The position numbers were made by a program, and so were the translations under genes. From Nissolia schottii (taxonomy: Eukaryota; Streptophyta; Magnoliopsida; Fabales; Fabaceae), in NCBI GenBank assembly GCA_003254905.1, contig QANU01048949.1:229176-293175 (forward strand): a DNA stretch of 64,000 nucleotides, written 5' to 3'. Positions 12,690 through 24,228 of this stretch are shown here, piece after piece. The first letter of the stretch is position 1; every line of letters starts with the position of its first letter. The notes under the pieces are model-generated. The model was given only the letters and a program-made list of their open reading frames with translations. It ran no database searches and was not told the DNA's origin.

Positions 12690-13680
12690 CGCTAACTTGA
12701 CCTAACCCACCCAAATCACATTCCAATGATTTAACCCAACACACCAAATTTTATAAGCAAAACTACATTTAAAGAACAAATGGATAATAGTATTCTCACC
12801 CACCCCACATAGCACACACCCTACATCTTGAGCATTAATAACGTGAAGACGGAATAATCTCTCTCTAGTAATCAACCTACCCACCAATAAGAACCAAGCA
12901 AGGATTTCCATTCTAGGTGGGACCAAACATTTCCATACTTGGCATGAATAACTGAAGCTGCTAACTTCCAAAGGCTACTTACAAATCTTGTTGACCGCCT
13001 TTGGAAAAGACTTTGTTGAGAACACCCTTTGGTTATCAAATTTCCAAACAACTTTGTCTATTGCATTAATATTTAACTTTGCTTCCATGATTCTTGGTTG
13101 AAGTAGTACTAGTAGTTTTGATTCCCACTCAAACAACTCCTGCCTCCATTGGAGACTCCACATCCATTATAATCCGTCTCAGAACCCACATTCAGATATT
13201 TTACACCTTCTGAGAGTAGATATGGAGTATAGTCTTGGGAACAACTCCATTATTTTATTGTCACCCACCCAATGATCTTCCCAAAACATTGTGTTTTGAC
13301 TATTTCCCACTAGCAAACGAATACCATTCTCGCAAATTTGTTTCAACTAAGCCTCTATATTTTGCAACTCCCCAATACTTTGCCACAGCCCACCTCCAAG
13401 TTTAGATGGTTGGATGTCCACCGTACCTTGTTAATTGATACAGAAATTACCATTCTGTTCCATAAGGGACAATCCTCATTTGCAAATCGCTGCCACCATT
13501 TAAATAATAATGCGGAGTTCCTAATAACCAAATCACCCACCCCCAAACCACCTTACTTTTTAGACATTTGTATTTGTGACCATTTAATTAGAGCCATACC
13601 ATTGCCCCCATTAGCTTTCCCCCAAAAGAATCTAATTTGTAAGATAATAATAATTTTTTTCAAAACCTGATTCGGGAGCC
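12690..13680 (-). mobile_element. Decayed LINE (non-LTR retrotransposon) 3' region with zf-RVT domain
   Basis: On the minus strand, three fragments in different frames line up in the order expected for the C-terminal part of a plant L1-type reverse transcriptase ORF2. First comes FFWGKANGGNGMALIKW and GVGDLVIRNSALLFKWWQRF (about 13670-13490). Next is a middle part, VVWKFDNQRVFSTKSF (about 13060). Last is a zf-RVT zinc-binding domain with ILAWFLLVGRLITRERL, CVLCGVGENTIIHLFFKCSFA and KIW (12971-12702). Frameshifts and stops separate the parts, and the catalytic core is absent. The adjacent gap may hide more of it. It is a dead 5'-truncated copy. Confidence 0.85.
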
Positions 13681-13689
13681 TAAAAAGGC

Positions 13690-14885
13690 TTAAAAAGTAT
13701 AATGGTTAGCTATGGATAACTAATTCAATCAACACAAGCTTTTCTGCCTTGGTAAGTGTTTTTTATCTCCACATACTCAATCTTTCCTCTATCTTCTCAA
13801 TCACCGGCATCTAAATACTAACTATCCTTGGGTTTGCACCCACCGAATGTTATAAATAATCGACATACTTAATAATAGACTGTTAATCAAGAAATGTTTT
13901 TCTATTTCTATAAATGAGGATTAAATCCACATGAACATGATTAAGAAATAAGTTGAACTACCACCACGTTACATCTCTTTGTAATTTTAGTAAATAGATA
14001 AGGGAGAGTGAATGCAATTTTTAATTAATTTTCCCTTTCCCCTGCTTAACTGCAATTTCGGAGGGGATGTATTCTTGACTTCCAATAGTAATATATTACC
14101 ATAAATGTTTGAGAATATTACTTTAAATTCTCTTATACATTTTATATACACACTTATTAAATTGGAATTTATACGTATACTTACGAAATAAATAAAAACT
14201 AGCCTCTCATTTATAGCTTACACATACAGGTATGAGATTTTAAAAACTAATCACGGTTAATAGCAACGGTATTACCCATAAAAAGGGACTGAGTGAAGGA
14301 GTCAAAATCCACGTTTAGTTCACCAACCAACCCCCCAAACTTAATTTTTAAGGCCACGTTTATCATCAATTCCAATTCTCTAATCTCGAATGATCTTATT
14401 CCAGGGCATTATTCATATTATTATTATTATTATTGTTATTATTCTTATTATTTGTAGTAAATAAAAAACGTTAAAGATGAGGGAATAGGGGTGTGGTTGC
14501 TCGTGCTGCGTTGCGTTGTGTTGTGTTGAGGTGAAAGGAAAGGAAAGGAAAGAAGGCTAACGCTACAAACAAGAGTGACCTTCACGATGAGAGAGTGAGA
14601 GGACACTTTCCTTTCCCCATTCCCACAATTTCCGTTGAACAAATGTGAAATTGCGGATCACCACACGACCCTTTCATTCCCTCTGCCTTCTTGGCGTTTT
14701 TTCCTTCCTTTCCTCATTTTCTTCATCATCCCCAATTAATTAACCTCTTCTTCTTTATCTGAAGCCCAAAGTCATTTTACAATTACACCCTCACTCCCTC
14801 AACTTGTTTGAAGCAAAGCTGCTAGGTGGTGGTGGCGGTGTTTGTGCGGCCACAACTGCCATTTAATTTGGGGGTTGGTTGGTTG
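13690..14885. other. Intergenic region and RhoGDI promoter/leader
   Basis: No gene is supported. It contains an (ATT)n-like microsatellite around 14414-14455. C/T-rich sequence upstream of 14886 is likely promoter and 5' UTR of the RhoGDI gene. Confidence 0.5.
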
Positions 14886-16967
14886 ATGTCTTTGGCCACG
14901 GCCGCAGCTTCCAATTCCGAGAGCATTATGGGTTTTGACGACAAGTTAGGCGATGGTGCGAGCGCTGCGATCACCCCTGAAACGCACCACCACCACGACG
15001 CCAGGAAATCTACCGATGAGAGCGGGGACGAGCAAGGCCCCGGCCTCAGCAGGCACATGAGTGAGAGTTCCGTCGCTCTCACCGAGGACGAAGACGACGA
15101 CAACGTCGACAGGACCATTGAATTGGGCCCCCAGTTCACTCTGAAAGAGCAGCTCGAGAAGGACAAGGTTCATTTCCTTCCCTCTTTTCTTTCTTTCCTT
15201 CCTTCCTTCCTTCCTTATTCTGAAGGATCTGTGCTTTGGTTAATTATGATTAGGATGATGAGAGCTTGAGGAGGTGGAAGGAACAGCTTCTTGGAAGTGT
15301 TGACATCACTGCTGTTGGAGGTAATTGCTTCTTGCTTCCCTTCATTATGAGATTGCTCATTCTGTTTCAATTTCTCCCTCTTCAGATAAATTATCTTGTT
15401 CTGTCTGTCTCTCTCTCTTTGATATCAGATTATCTTCTGCATGGAAGCTGGCTGCAAAATCAGCTTCCGTGAATTTTATACCCTGCAGGAAGATTTTAAA
15501 TAAGATTTTGAGAACGTGTCTACTCATAAGCTTTGAACAGAATAGACATCGTTTTGCTCAACTTGAATGAATTGTTTTGTGAATTGGTCCTAGAGACAAA
15601 CAAAGAATCTGTATCAATCATTTTGAGACCTGAATAAGTGATTTCAATTGTAATCATTGACAGCTTACAGTAATTTCAATTCTTTATGATTTTTCTGGCT
15701 CAATCAATATTGCTTGCTGACATTTTCATTTTATCATAATACTATTGAATCAGTGAATCACACAAGAATTCCCCCCTTCTTCCGCTGTTCTTGACCCTAA
15801 CTTTTCATATGTTTTATGAATGACTAAGAAACTCTGGAGCCGGAAGTGAAGATTGTGAGCCTTGCAATCAAGTCAGCTGGTAGACCTGATATTGTTCTTC
15901 CAATACCAGAGAATGGAAATCCCAATGGTTTGTGGTTTACTTTGAAAGAAGGTAGCCGCTACAGGCTCATGTTCACTTTCCAGGTCAGCCATAACATAGT
16001 TTCAGGTCTCAAATACACCAACACTGTGTGGAAAACTGGTATCAAGGGTAAGTTCTCTCGTTCAAATCATGCTAAGCGAAACAGATAAAATTTTTCATTG
16101 ACTTGACTCACTGTTAAGCCTTATTACAGTTGACAGCACTAAAGAGATGATTGGAACATTCAGCCCCCAAGCAGAGCCTTACACGCATGAGATGCCCGAA
16201 GAGACAACACCATCTGGGATATTTGCTAGAGGAACATACTCAGCTAGATCTAAGGTAGTTTTAACATATAATAATGTGTGCTTCCTTAACACTTAAACTG
16301 GTGAATTTTTTTTCCTTGCATATTTTTGACACAGACTTACGAGTGGTCTTAAATTTGTAGCTTTGTGCGTTTACTATCTCACATAGCATGAAACATAATT
16401 GAAAGAAGACTCTTATTATAAACTAGTCCTCTAATTGAAGTAAGGCTGCAATAGTTTAATGAATTTCAGGAGTTCCACTAGTGCGCTTAGAGTAAAATTG
16501 AGTTCCATCAACTTTATTTAAAATATGCTCACCTGTTTTTGATCTGCACCAAGTGAGTATCCAAATATGAGGTATTAGATTTATATCTGTGAAAAAAAAA
16601 AAAGAAACTCCTAAGAAAAAATAAGTTGATCCTAAATTCTTGTCTCTGTCCGAATTGATGTTGTAACTTGTTTTGGAAATGAAGTGAACAGAAATCAATG
16701 CCTTCAACCTTCATGGTGTCAATCAGACCACTAATAAATGTTCTAATAAATTTGTTGCCAGACTTCATGTGCATACATTTAACTACTTATTTAAATTTCA
16801 AATTCTCGAGTCACTTTCATTTGGATTAATGCACTACTTGACTTCCTTTACATTTTGGTAAAAGTTGACTTCCTGTTTTGTTTCTCGTTTCTTAGTTTGT
16901 TGATGATGACAACAAGTCGTACTTGGAGATCAACTACACTTTTGATATTCGGAAGGACTGGCAATAG
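14886..16967 (+). CDS. Rho GDP-dissociation inhibitor (RhoGDI)
   Basis: Five exons (14886-15167, 15254-15320, 15829-16047, 16130-16254, 16896-16967) total 765 nt (254 aa), with frames continuous across all GT-AG junctions. Residues 1-85 are an acidic, disordered N-terminal arm (TEDEDDDN). A RhoGDI core follows: FTLKEQLEKDK and LRRWKEQLLG regulatory helices, then the immunoglobulin-like prenyl-binding fold with DIVLPIP, GLWFTLKEGSRYRLMFTF, GLKYTNTVWKTGIKVD and EEPTTPSGIFARGTYSA-like strands, ending IRKDWQ. RhoGDIs extract prenylated Rho/ROP GTPases from membranes and hold them inactive in the cytosol; in Arabidopsis SCN1 limits root-hair initiation sites. The start at MSLA is preferred over the upstream in-frame ATG at 14826 because plant homologues begin there (from memory). 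The length is usual for plant members. Confidence 0.93.
15188..15218. repeat. (TTCC)n low-complexity run in RhoGDI intron 1
   Basis: A run of TTCC/TTCT units lies directly after the donor site at 15168. It is pyrimidine-rich and of no evident coding value. Confidence 0.6.
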
Positions 16968-18458
16968 GAGTCAACTGAAGTCTCCATGAGTGATGTTTCA
17001 TCCCTAGTCATTGTTAACTTGAGCTGAATTCTCCTTCAGTGTTTACTTGTTTCTTTTCCATTACTTTATTTATTTATAATCCTGTCTGAGACCAGTAATC
17101 TTAACAATGATGAGAGGATTTGGAGGAAGAAAGTGGTATTCAGTTGGTAGATAATTTTGTCAATAAATTTGAGTTTGCCCCCTTGGCTGCATACACAATT
17201 ATGTTTTCTTAGTCTTGCACTTATAATTTTTATCCCCAATTACAAAGTTTCTAAAGATCAGCTTTTAGATTTGCTTTATGCCCCCCATCTTTCTTTTGAT
17301 AATTGAGATTTTGTATTTTATGTTACTTTTAAAAACATTTGGTAGATTTCGATTACTTGAACTTTAAGCTTGGTATGAAAGGTTGGAAGGATAGCCTTTC
17401 AGATTTGCTCATAACTGTACCTCAAAATTAACCACCAAGTTTAAGCATTGCTGGAAAGTGAAAATGAATTCCAGTGATGAAAAAGGAACCACGAAAGCAT
17501 TTGGCTTTTGCTACGGTATCTGATTATCAAGTACTGGTTTAAATTGTAATTTTTTTGCATTAATTAAGTCAAAGAATCTTCGAGAATTAAGTCAACAAAG
17601 ATATACCTTTTTCATTGCCATTGATCAAACTCCAGAATTTTAAATTTCTGTTGTCTATAAATCGTAATAAAATGAATAACCATAATTACAGAGTGAAATG
17701 AATCCTCGAAACAGGCGATAGATAAAACATTCTAGTAGTGCAATAATAACATGTAATTTTGTAAAAGCTCTGGGAAATTTTATCAAATGGTTTATTACTA
17801 TTTTTTTTTTGGCACCTATTTATATTTATGTCACATTGTTATTGACTGTTTTTTATTTTTCCAAGTGTTTTTGACAACTTAAACCCTAAACCCTAATATA
17901 ATGAGGAGCTAATAAAGCATGTCATTCCAACACTTGATCTTTAGCTCCTTATCATCAAATTATAGATCAGGGTGTTTTTCTTTCTATTTTAACTAAACGT
18001 GTTTTTCTTAATGATCATCATATCAATGAAAAAAGCCTTGCCTAAAACTCAAGTTTGTCACTTAAAATATCGAAAGCTTCATATTGAAGAACAAGGAGGC
18101 TTAAACACTTTTGGGATGGAAGTGGTGGAACCATACTTCACCCAAATAACCCGCCACACACACATTGTTCATCCCCTAACTAGTAAATAGGTAAGTGACT
18201 TAATTTTTCATGCTCTATGCATTCCCTAAAACAAATTTTGAGCAATTTTCACTTAAACTTTTCTTTCACTTTGGTTATCAAAAGAATCCCCAAGCCATGT
18301 ATTCGATTGATTGCTCTAATCAAGCAAATGAGACTGACATATCTTGGTCCGCTTTGTGAAAGCAAATTAAACTTGTTCTCTATATATACATGTCACACTT
18401 GAACAGAAAGAACATGCACAAGCCAGAACCATGCATAGACAAATTTGATTGATTAATA
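16968..18458. other. RhoGDI 3' UTR and intergenic DNA
   Basis: It begins with the likely RhoGDI 3' UTR. No further gene is supported. Two adjacent AAACCCT units occur at about 17881-17895. Confidence 0.5.
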
Positions 18459-18585
18459 ATGGAGGGTGAGATAAGCAATTACATCAAACTATGGCTTCGA
18501 GTAATCATATCTCTATGTTACTGCTACGCCATTGGCAAGTCCTCAGTCCCAAGAGGCTTCCCCACACTATTGACAATACTACCAA

Positions 18586-18943
18586 GGTATTTCTCAAATA
18601 CCCATGTAACATAATGTATCTATTTATTTATAATTTTTATAATTAAATTTATGTTATCATTTCATGTTTTATATAATTGAAATAAACTTTTCATTAATCA
18701 AATCATTGAAAATGTTGATTTATAAAAGGTTTATGCAGGCCATGCAAATTTACGATGCACTTCTCTATAAATATTGTATTAAAAAATATTAATTTATCTC
18801 ATTAAATTATATAATTAATTAATATGTCATATTAAATCATAAAATGATAACAAAATTTAATGAATTTAATTGTAAAAATTATTAAAAATAAATAAAGTAA
18901 GGAACACGGATAATTTCCCCCTTGCGTATTTAAGAAACCGTCC
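18586..18943. mobile_element. MITE copy 1 inside the wax synthase pseudogene
   Basis: About 358 bp of very AT-rich DNA interrupts the coding sequence. The ends are imperfect inverted repeats (GGTATTTCTCAAATAC at left; the right end reads GGACGGTTTCTTAAATAC on the other strand). ACTACCAA occurs immediately on both sides (18578-18585 and 18944-18951), an 8-bp target duplication extendable to 9 with one mismatch. The interior and right arm are clearly related to the element at 26343-26729. An 8-9 bp duplication fits hAT or Mutator-like superfamilies. Confidence 0.85.
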
Positions 18944-19095
18944 ACTACCAATCCCATGCCTCCCCCAATGCACCTCATCGGCACTTTCGCCTTCTTCATC
19001 ACTTGGCTCGCGAGCTTCAAGCTATTGCTCTTCGCATTCAACAGGGCCCACTCTCTCAAACAATTCGTCGCCCTCGCCTCCTTCCAAATCAAGCC

Positions 19096-19130
19096 ACATC
19101 CACATCCACATCCACATCCACATCCAAACC
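19096..19130. repeat. CACATC hexanucleotide repeat
   Basis: About five CACATC-type units in the pseudogene encode alternating Pro-His. The expansion probably arose after or during loss of function. Confidence 0.7.
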
Positions 19131-19622
19131 CTAAATCCCCAAATTCACTATTGGATTACATCATAAAAATGATAGCGTTTGGAGCGGTGTTAAGGTCCTA
19201 CGTGTACAAAGACCAAATGCACCCTATGGTGCTATCGAGCATCTTTTGCGCTCACATATATCTGACCCTTGAGGTCATTCTGGGAATGGTTGCAGCCATG
19301 GCTCGGACCCTGATAGGCCCTGAGCTCGAGCCACATTTCAATGAGCCATACTTGGCTTCATCTCTTCAATATTTTCGGGGCCGAAGGTGGAACCTCGTGA
19401 CTACCAATATTCTAAGCCCATTCGAGGGTTACTTTGCCTCGTGTTGAGCCTAAGTGGGCCACCTTATCTTCTATTTATGAGTTCATGTTTTATGACTTCG
19501 GCCGCGCTAGGCCCACTTAGGAGATCACGTGGTTCTTCGTCCTTCTCAAGTTGTCCTTTAAGAGGAGCGCTACCTCTGTACCTTGATGCAAATGTTCAAA
19601 GAAATTGGACGCGTTTGATTAA

Positions 19623-21535
19623 GTGAGCAGTTGGTTTAACATTTAAAGAATTATTTTAAAAAAAAATGAAGTAGATAAAATTAATTTTAGCGAAATTGAA
19701 AAAATTAATCTGTATTTAATTTGTGTGTTTTAAATGGAAGTTTAAGAGAGATGTTTGTTTTATATGATATAAGACATGCATCATTTGCATGTTAGTGCAT
19801 TTATACAATTTATTATTTCTCTTTGTTTATATTTAGTTAGCACGTCTGAAAGAAACAAAAGAATGTAGTTAGCACATGGCATAAACTTTGCGAAGATATT
19901 CAAGTATTATTCTATATGATATATGAGTTGTTTCTATATGAAAAATGCCCGGGAACAATATATTTTGTTAAAATTCAGTTGTCATAATTATTGATTCTTA
20001 AACTAATAAATGAGTTATATCATTACTTTCTTTTATGTGACAATATTTTATGACCTAGCTACTCCACATGATGCACGAGAGTTAAGATCTCTCTTTACTT
20101 TTCTCTTTATATATTTAGTTTCTTTTGGAGTCAAACAAATCAAGTTAGCGTATCCGATAGCTCAGAAATATAAAATACAAGCACCAAATAAAAAAGAAAT
20201 GCAATGATACACTTCACCCCGAAATAATACAATGAAATGTCAATACAAGGACGTTGACGCGATAGAGTGCTGAGGTAAGTGATGCCTTTTAAGCTTGGCG
20301 TGTTTATACAAAAACTGATTGAAAATCTTCTTCAACCCACCACTACCATTTTGATTTTTTAGTTTTCACTAGAACCCAACTGGATCTATATGGATACATG
20401 CAGGAATGATTTATGCTGGTATTTAATTTCCCTCCATTTGTCTCTTCAAGCATGTGGATGCAAAGGGACATATTTATTGTGCATTAATGCAAACCTAACG
20501 AACATCTCCAACTGGATTCTTTTAAAGTAAGAGGGTTTTTTTTAAGTATATCATCCTTGTTACTAAAACATATTTGTCGGAACTCGTCAACGCGTTTGGC
20601 GACTTTGGTATAACATCGTATAACAAAAATACATTTATAATGTTAAATGTATAAGCGATTTGTCATTTAAGTTAGTTATCTCTTTAGTATTTTAACAAAT
20701 GAGTAATGAAATTTATACGAAAGAAAAGTAAAATTTAACACATGAAAAAAAGATATGCGAAATAGGACTTTACTAAAATCGCTAAACCGGTTCGATGATT
20801 TTAATAGCAAGTCGCTATTATGTTTGACATTTTATAGTCAAAGTAACCAATCACGTTGGAGAGATCCTACCGAACTCGCCAAAAAGATGGCACATGATGC
20901 ACGTGATGACAGTTAATTTTACTGCCAAGATAAACTAGTCAAAGATTGCTTAGTAAAAAATGTTACTTAGTAATTCCCCATTCTTGATTTCTCCCCGAAA
21001 GGAAATAAAGTCGCGTAATTCTCTTTCTACTCGGTGAATGTTTGAGTTAGAGTTTATAAATTTGGGTTTGCATTAACTTGGTTCATAAATTGAAGGCTTA
21101 AATATGATTGTATGGTCCTATAAAATTTGCAAAATTTGGTTTTATTCTATTATCATTTTTTCTTTTTACATACAACAATGTTAAAGAATTTAATTATTGT
21201 CCATTGATAATATAAAATTTTTTACACTGTTATTTAATTAAAACATTTCATTTACATAACTTTTCATTTAATGAAAAATAAAATCAATTATTTTAATTTA
21301 TATAACTAAATTTAATAGAATGATAATATTAAAAAAATGTGCACTATCAAGTAATAGTAAAACTCTAATAGAATATTAAATTTGATCCGCTTTTGTCCCC
21401 CGTCAATCAATCTCTCAATCTCTCTGTTAAATGCTTACTACATAGTGTTATGTTACTATCTCGTGTGGCCAGTTTTATCAAGTGTGGTTAAAAAATATTA
21501 AAAAACAATTTGAAATACACGAGTAGATCTCATGT
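19623..21535. other. Intergenic DNA
   Basis: AT-rich spacer. No gene, RNA or clear repeat was recognised. Confidence 0.5.
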
Positions 21536-21799
21536 TTTCCTTATGAGTTCTGTTATATGTACACCCTAAACTCACACACCATATTAGAATACAGTGGGTC
21601 TCTTCAAATAACCACTCACTCTCACTCACACTCTCACCCACTCGCGCGTCAAAAACACGCGTATCTCAAAACCTTCATGCTTCCACTTTCTTCCGTTTTC
21701 TCTCTTCAATCTCGTCGCTCTCACCCTTCATTCTCTCGTCACGGTCATCTCTCGTCACTCTCTTCACTCTAGTACCCATATAAAAAATTGTACACTCAA

Positions 21800-23290
21800 A
21801 TCACATATATCAGCTTCTACAAAATACTTAACTGTAGGTTAAGTTTTATGTAAATCTGTAAAGTTTTGTGCATGTTTGTGAAGTTTTGTGCATGTGAACT
21901 AACATTTATAAAGTTTGTCCAGTAAAAATGTATAAATATTGTGAACTTATTTATGTTTGAGTAAAATCACAATGCTGTACATAAGTACATAATGTTTGTG
22001 CACACAGTCATATAATGTTTGTGCACAGAGTCATATAAAGTTTGTGTACTACAATTAGATTTCATATTCTGCAATATTACTTAACTATACATTAAGTAAT
22101 ATGCATATATGTAAAGTTTATGCATTAGGATGGATAAAAGTGTGTGTACACATGTATGTGAATAAATTGTTATAAAGTTTGTCCACTACAAATTTATAAA
22201 TATTGTAAACTTATTTATGGTTTCGTAAAATCACAGTGTTGTACACAAGTACGTAATGTTTGTGCACACAGTCATATAAAGTTTGTGCACTACAATCAGA
22301 TTTCATATTCTGCAATATGCACTAGCATGTATAAATGTGTTTACATATGTATGTGAACCAATTATTATAAAGTTTGTCCCCTAAAAATGTATAAATATTG
22401 TGAACTTATTTATGTTTGAGTAAAATAATAGTGTTGTTACACAAGTGCATAATGTTTGTGCACTCAGTCCTATAAAGTTTGTGCACTAAAATCATATATT
22501 ATATCCTGCAAAAAAATATTTAACTATACATAAGTAATATGCATATATGTAAAGTTTATGCGTTAGAATGTATAAAAGTGTGTGTACACATGTATGTGAA
22601 CTAACATTTATAAAGTTTGTCCACGAAAAATGTATAAATATTGTGAGCTTAGTTATGTTTGAGTAAAATCGTAGTGTTATACACAAGTGCATAATGTTTG
22701 TGCACACAGTCATATAATATTTCTGCACAGAGTCATATAAAGTTTGTGCACTAAAATCAGATATCATTTTATGCAAAAATACTTAACTATACATTAAGTA
22801 ATATGCATATATGTAAAGTTTATGCATTAGAATGTATAAAAGTGTATATACACATGTATATGAACTAATTTTCATAAAGTATGTCAATTCAAAATGTATA
22901 AATATTGTGAACTTATTTATGTTTGAGTAAAATCACAGTGTTGTTACACAAGTACGTAATGTTTGTGCACTCAGTCATATAAAGTTTGTGCACACTGTCA
23001 TATAAAGTCCGTGCACTAAAATTAGATATCATATTATGAAAAAATACTTAACTATACATTAAGTAATATGCATATATGTAAAGTTTATGCATTAGAATGT
23101 ATAAAAGTGTCTGTACACATGTATGTGAACTAATTTTATAAAGTTTGTCCATACAAAATGTATAAATATTGTGAACTTATTTATGTTTGAGTAAAATCAC
23201 AGTATTGTTACACAAGTACGCAATGTTTGTGCACTTAGTCATAGTGCACACAGTCATATAAAGTCTGTGCACTAAAGTCAGATATCATAT
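21800..23290. repeat. Tandem array of about 265-bp units in element A
   Basis: About six diverged units recur; the landmark ACTTAACTATACATTAAGTA appears near 22075, 22777 and 23043, with variants near 21820 and 22512. Spacing is about 257-266 bases, and one unit is partly deleted around 22310. Each unit holds several short motifs close to AAAGTTTGTGCA or AATGTTTGTGCA. ORFs called here are chance frames in the array. Confidence 0.85.
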
Positions 23291-23359
23291 TTTCCAAAAT
23301 TGTTTTAAACTCCATAACAACACACTCTATAAACAACGCAAAACTGATTCATTCCAACA

Positions 23360-23515
23360 ATGCTTCTGTATGTGGATTCTGTAGCTCGTAATGAATTGTT
23401 TGATAGGTTAGAGTGTGATATCGCTGAAAAAATCACGTTAGATTGCATTTTCGTTTGTCATATGGTTAAAAAAAATCGTGTCGGGGGTCGTATTAATGAG
23501 GAAGGTCTACTGTAG
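23360..23515 (+). CDS. Short frame (51 aa) in element A, unknown
   Basis: The frame starts MLLYVDSVARNELFDRLECD and ends NEEGLL. Its composition looks protein-like (balanced charged and hydrophobic residues) compared with the array around it. It could be a fragment of a transposase N-terminus or a captured exon. I do not recognise the family, and no copy is seen in element B. Confidence 0.25.
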   Translation: MLLYVDSVARNELFDRLECDIAEKITLDCIFVCHMVKKNRVGGRINEEGLL

Positions 23516-23611
23516 ACCATATAACTGTCATTAATTAAGTATAAAACGAGGGTGTATATACATACGGGTGTATGTAATATTGACGTACATAGAGTATTGT
23601 CGTTTCCTTAT

Positions 23612-24228
23612 AGTTCATTAACGCTGTTAGTAGTTGCGATTCATGTTTTTTAAGTGCCAAATTAGACAAAAATTGGTCACACAAAGGATCAATGATATGA
23701 TACTATGTCAAGTAAGTAGTTAATTGACATTCACTAACAGTTGAAAATTAAGATGGATCAAATCTGATATTTTCATATGCACAAATTTTTTTTTATTAAA
23801 AACAAAAACTCATTTAATATCACAATTTTTTTAATGGATTCATAAACATATTTAAACTTAAATTCAATTTATAACTTTTTTTTATTGGAATTCTTAGTGG
23901 GGCTAGTTTAAATAAAAAAAAGAAAAGAATGAAAACAAACGTGATATAAATTTTACTTATTTAAAATAAGTAGATCTAGAACTCATTGAGAATTGTACAA
24001 AGGCTTTTGAAGAGTTTCAATAATAGGCGGCTTAAGAGGACGGACGTATTAAATTGAAAATTAGCGGTTCCAAGCGTATTCATATAGGCGTCAAATAGAA
24101 GAAGTGCAACGGTGCTAACTATTATGAAAAAGGGACTTTGTCGTTGAAAGCTGAAATCATAATATAAAAACAGAGAGTTATAAGTTTCCTGTTAACGTTT
24201 CTCTTAATTTGCAGGAGAAAGAGAGAAG
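23612..24228. promoter_or_regulatory. Upstream region of the intact wax synthase
   Basis: AT-rich spacer between element A and the ATG. A TATA-like ATATAAAAAC at about 24160-24169 lies some 65 bases before the start codon and is the best core-promoter candidate. The Mutator-like element ends only about 0.6 kb upstream of the gene. Confidence 0.4.

Larger units (their letters stand above)
18459..19622 (+). pseudogene. Wax synthase (long-chain-alcohol acyltransferase) pseudogene, MITE-disrupted
   Basis: The start MEGEISNYIKLWLRVIISLCYCYAIGK aligns with the N-terminus of the intact wax synthase at 24241. At 18586 the frame is cut by a 358-bp MITE. Homology resumes at about 18955 with MHLIGTFAFFITWLASFKLLLFAFN, a PH-repeat encoded by a CACATC hexamer run (about 19096-19130), and GPELEPHFNEPYLASSLQ and FRGRRWN. 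A frameshift near 19420 then ends the frame. Beyond it HEFMFYDFGRARPT matches the active-site region but much of the expected intervening and C-terminal sequence is missing. Even clean removal of the MITE would leave a deletion and frame shift. The gene is non-functional; it is a tandem relative of the intact copy 5.7 kb downstream. Confidence 0.88.
21545..23602. mobile_element. Non-autonomous Mutator-like element, copy A
   Basis: The element is bounded by identical 9-bp sequences TTTCCTTAT at 21536-21544 and 23603-23611, the size expected for Mutator-like target duplications. Termini are imperfect inverted repeats: GAGTTCTGTTATATGTAC at left and, on the other strand at right, CGACAATACTCTATGTAC. 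Both are followed by CATACACC-type sequence. The interior is a tandem array (21800-23290) plus a short unique part with one 51-codon frame. No transposase is seen. The closely related element at 47274-48624 has the same ends and internal motif. Confidence 0.82.

Noticed and set aside
14822..15173. Minus-strand frames opposite RhoGDI exon 1
   Set aside because: Antisense shadows of a GC-rich coding exon.
21800..23290. CRISPR-like repeat array
   Set aside because: Units are about 265 bp, diverged, without short direct repeats and unique spacers, and this is plant nuclear DNA.
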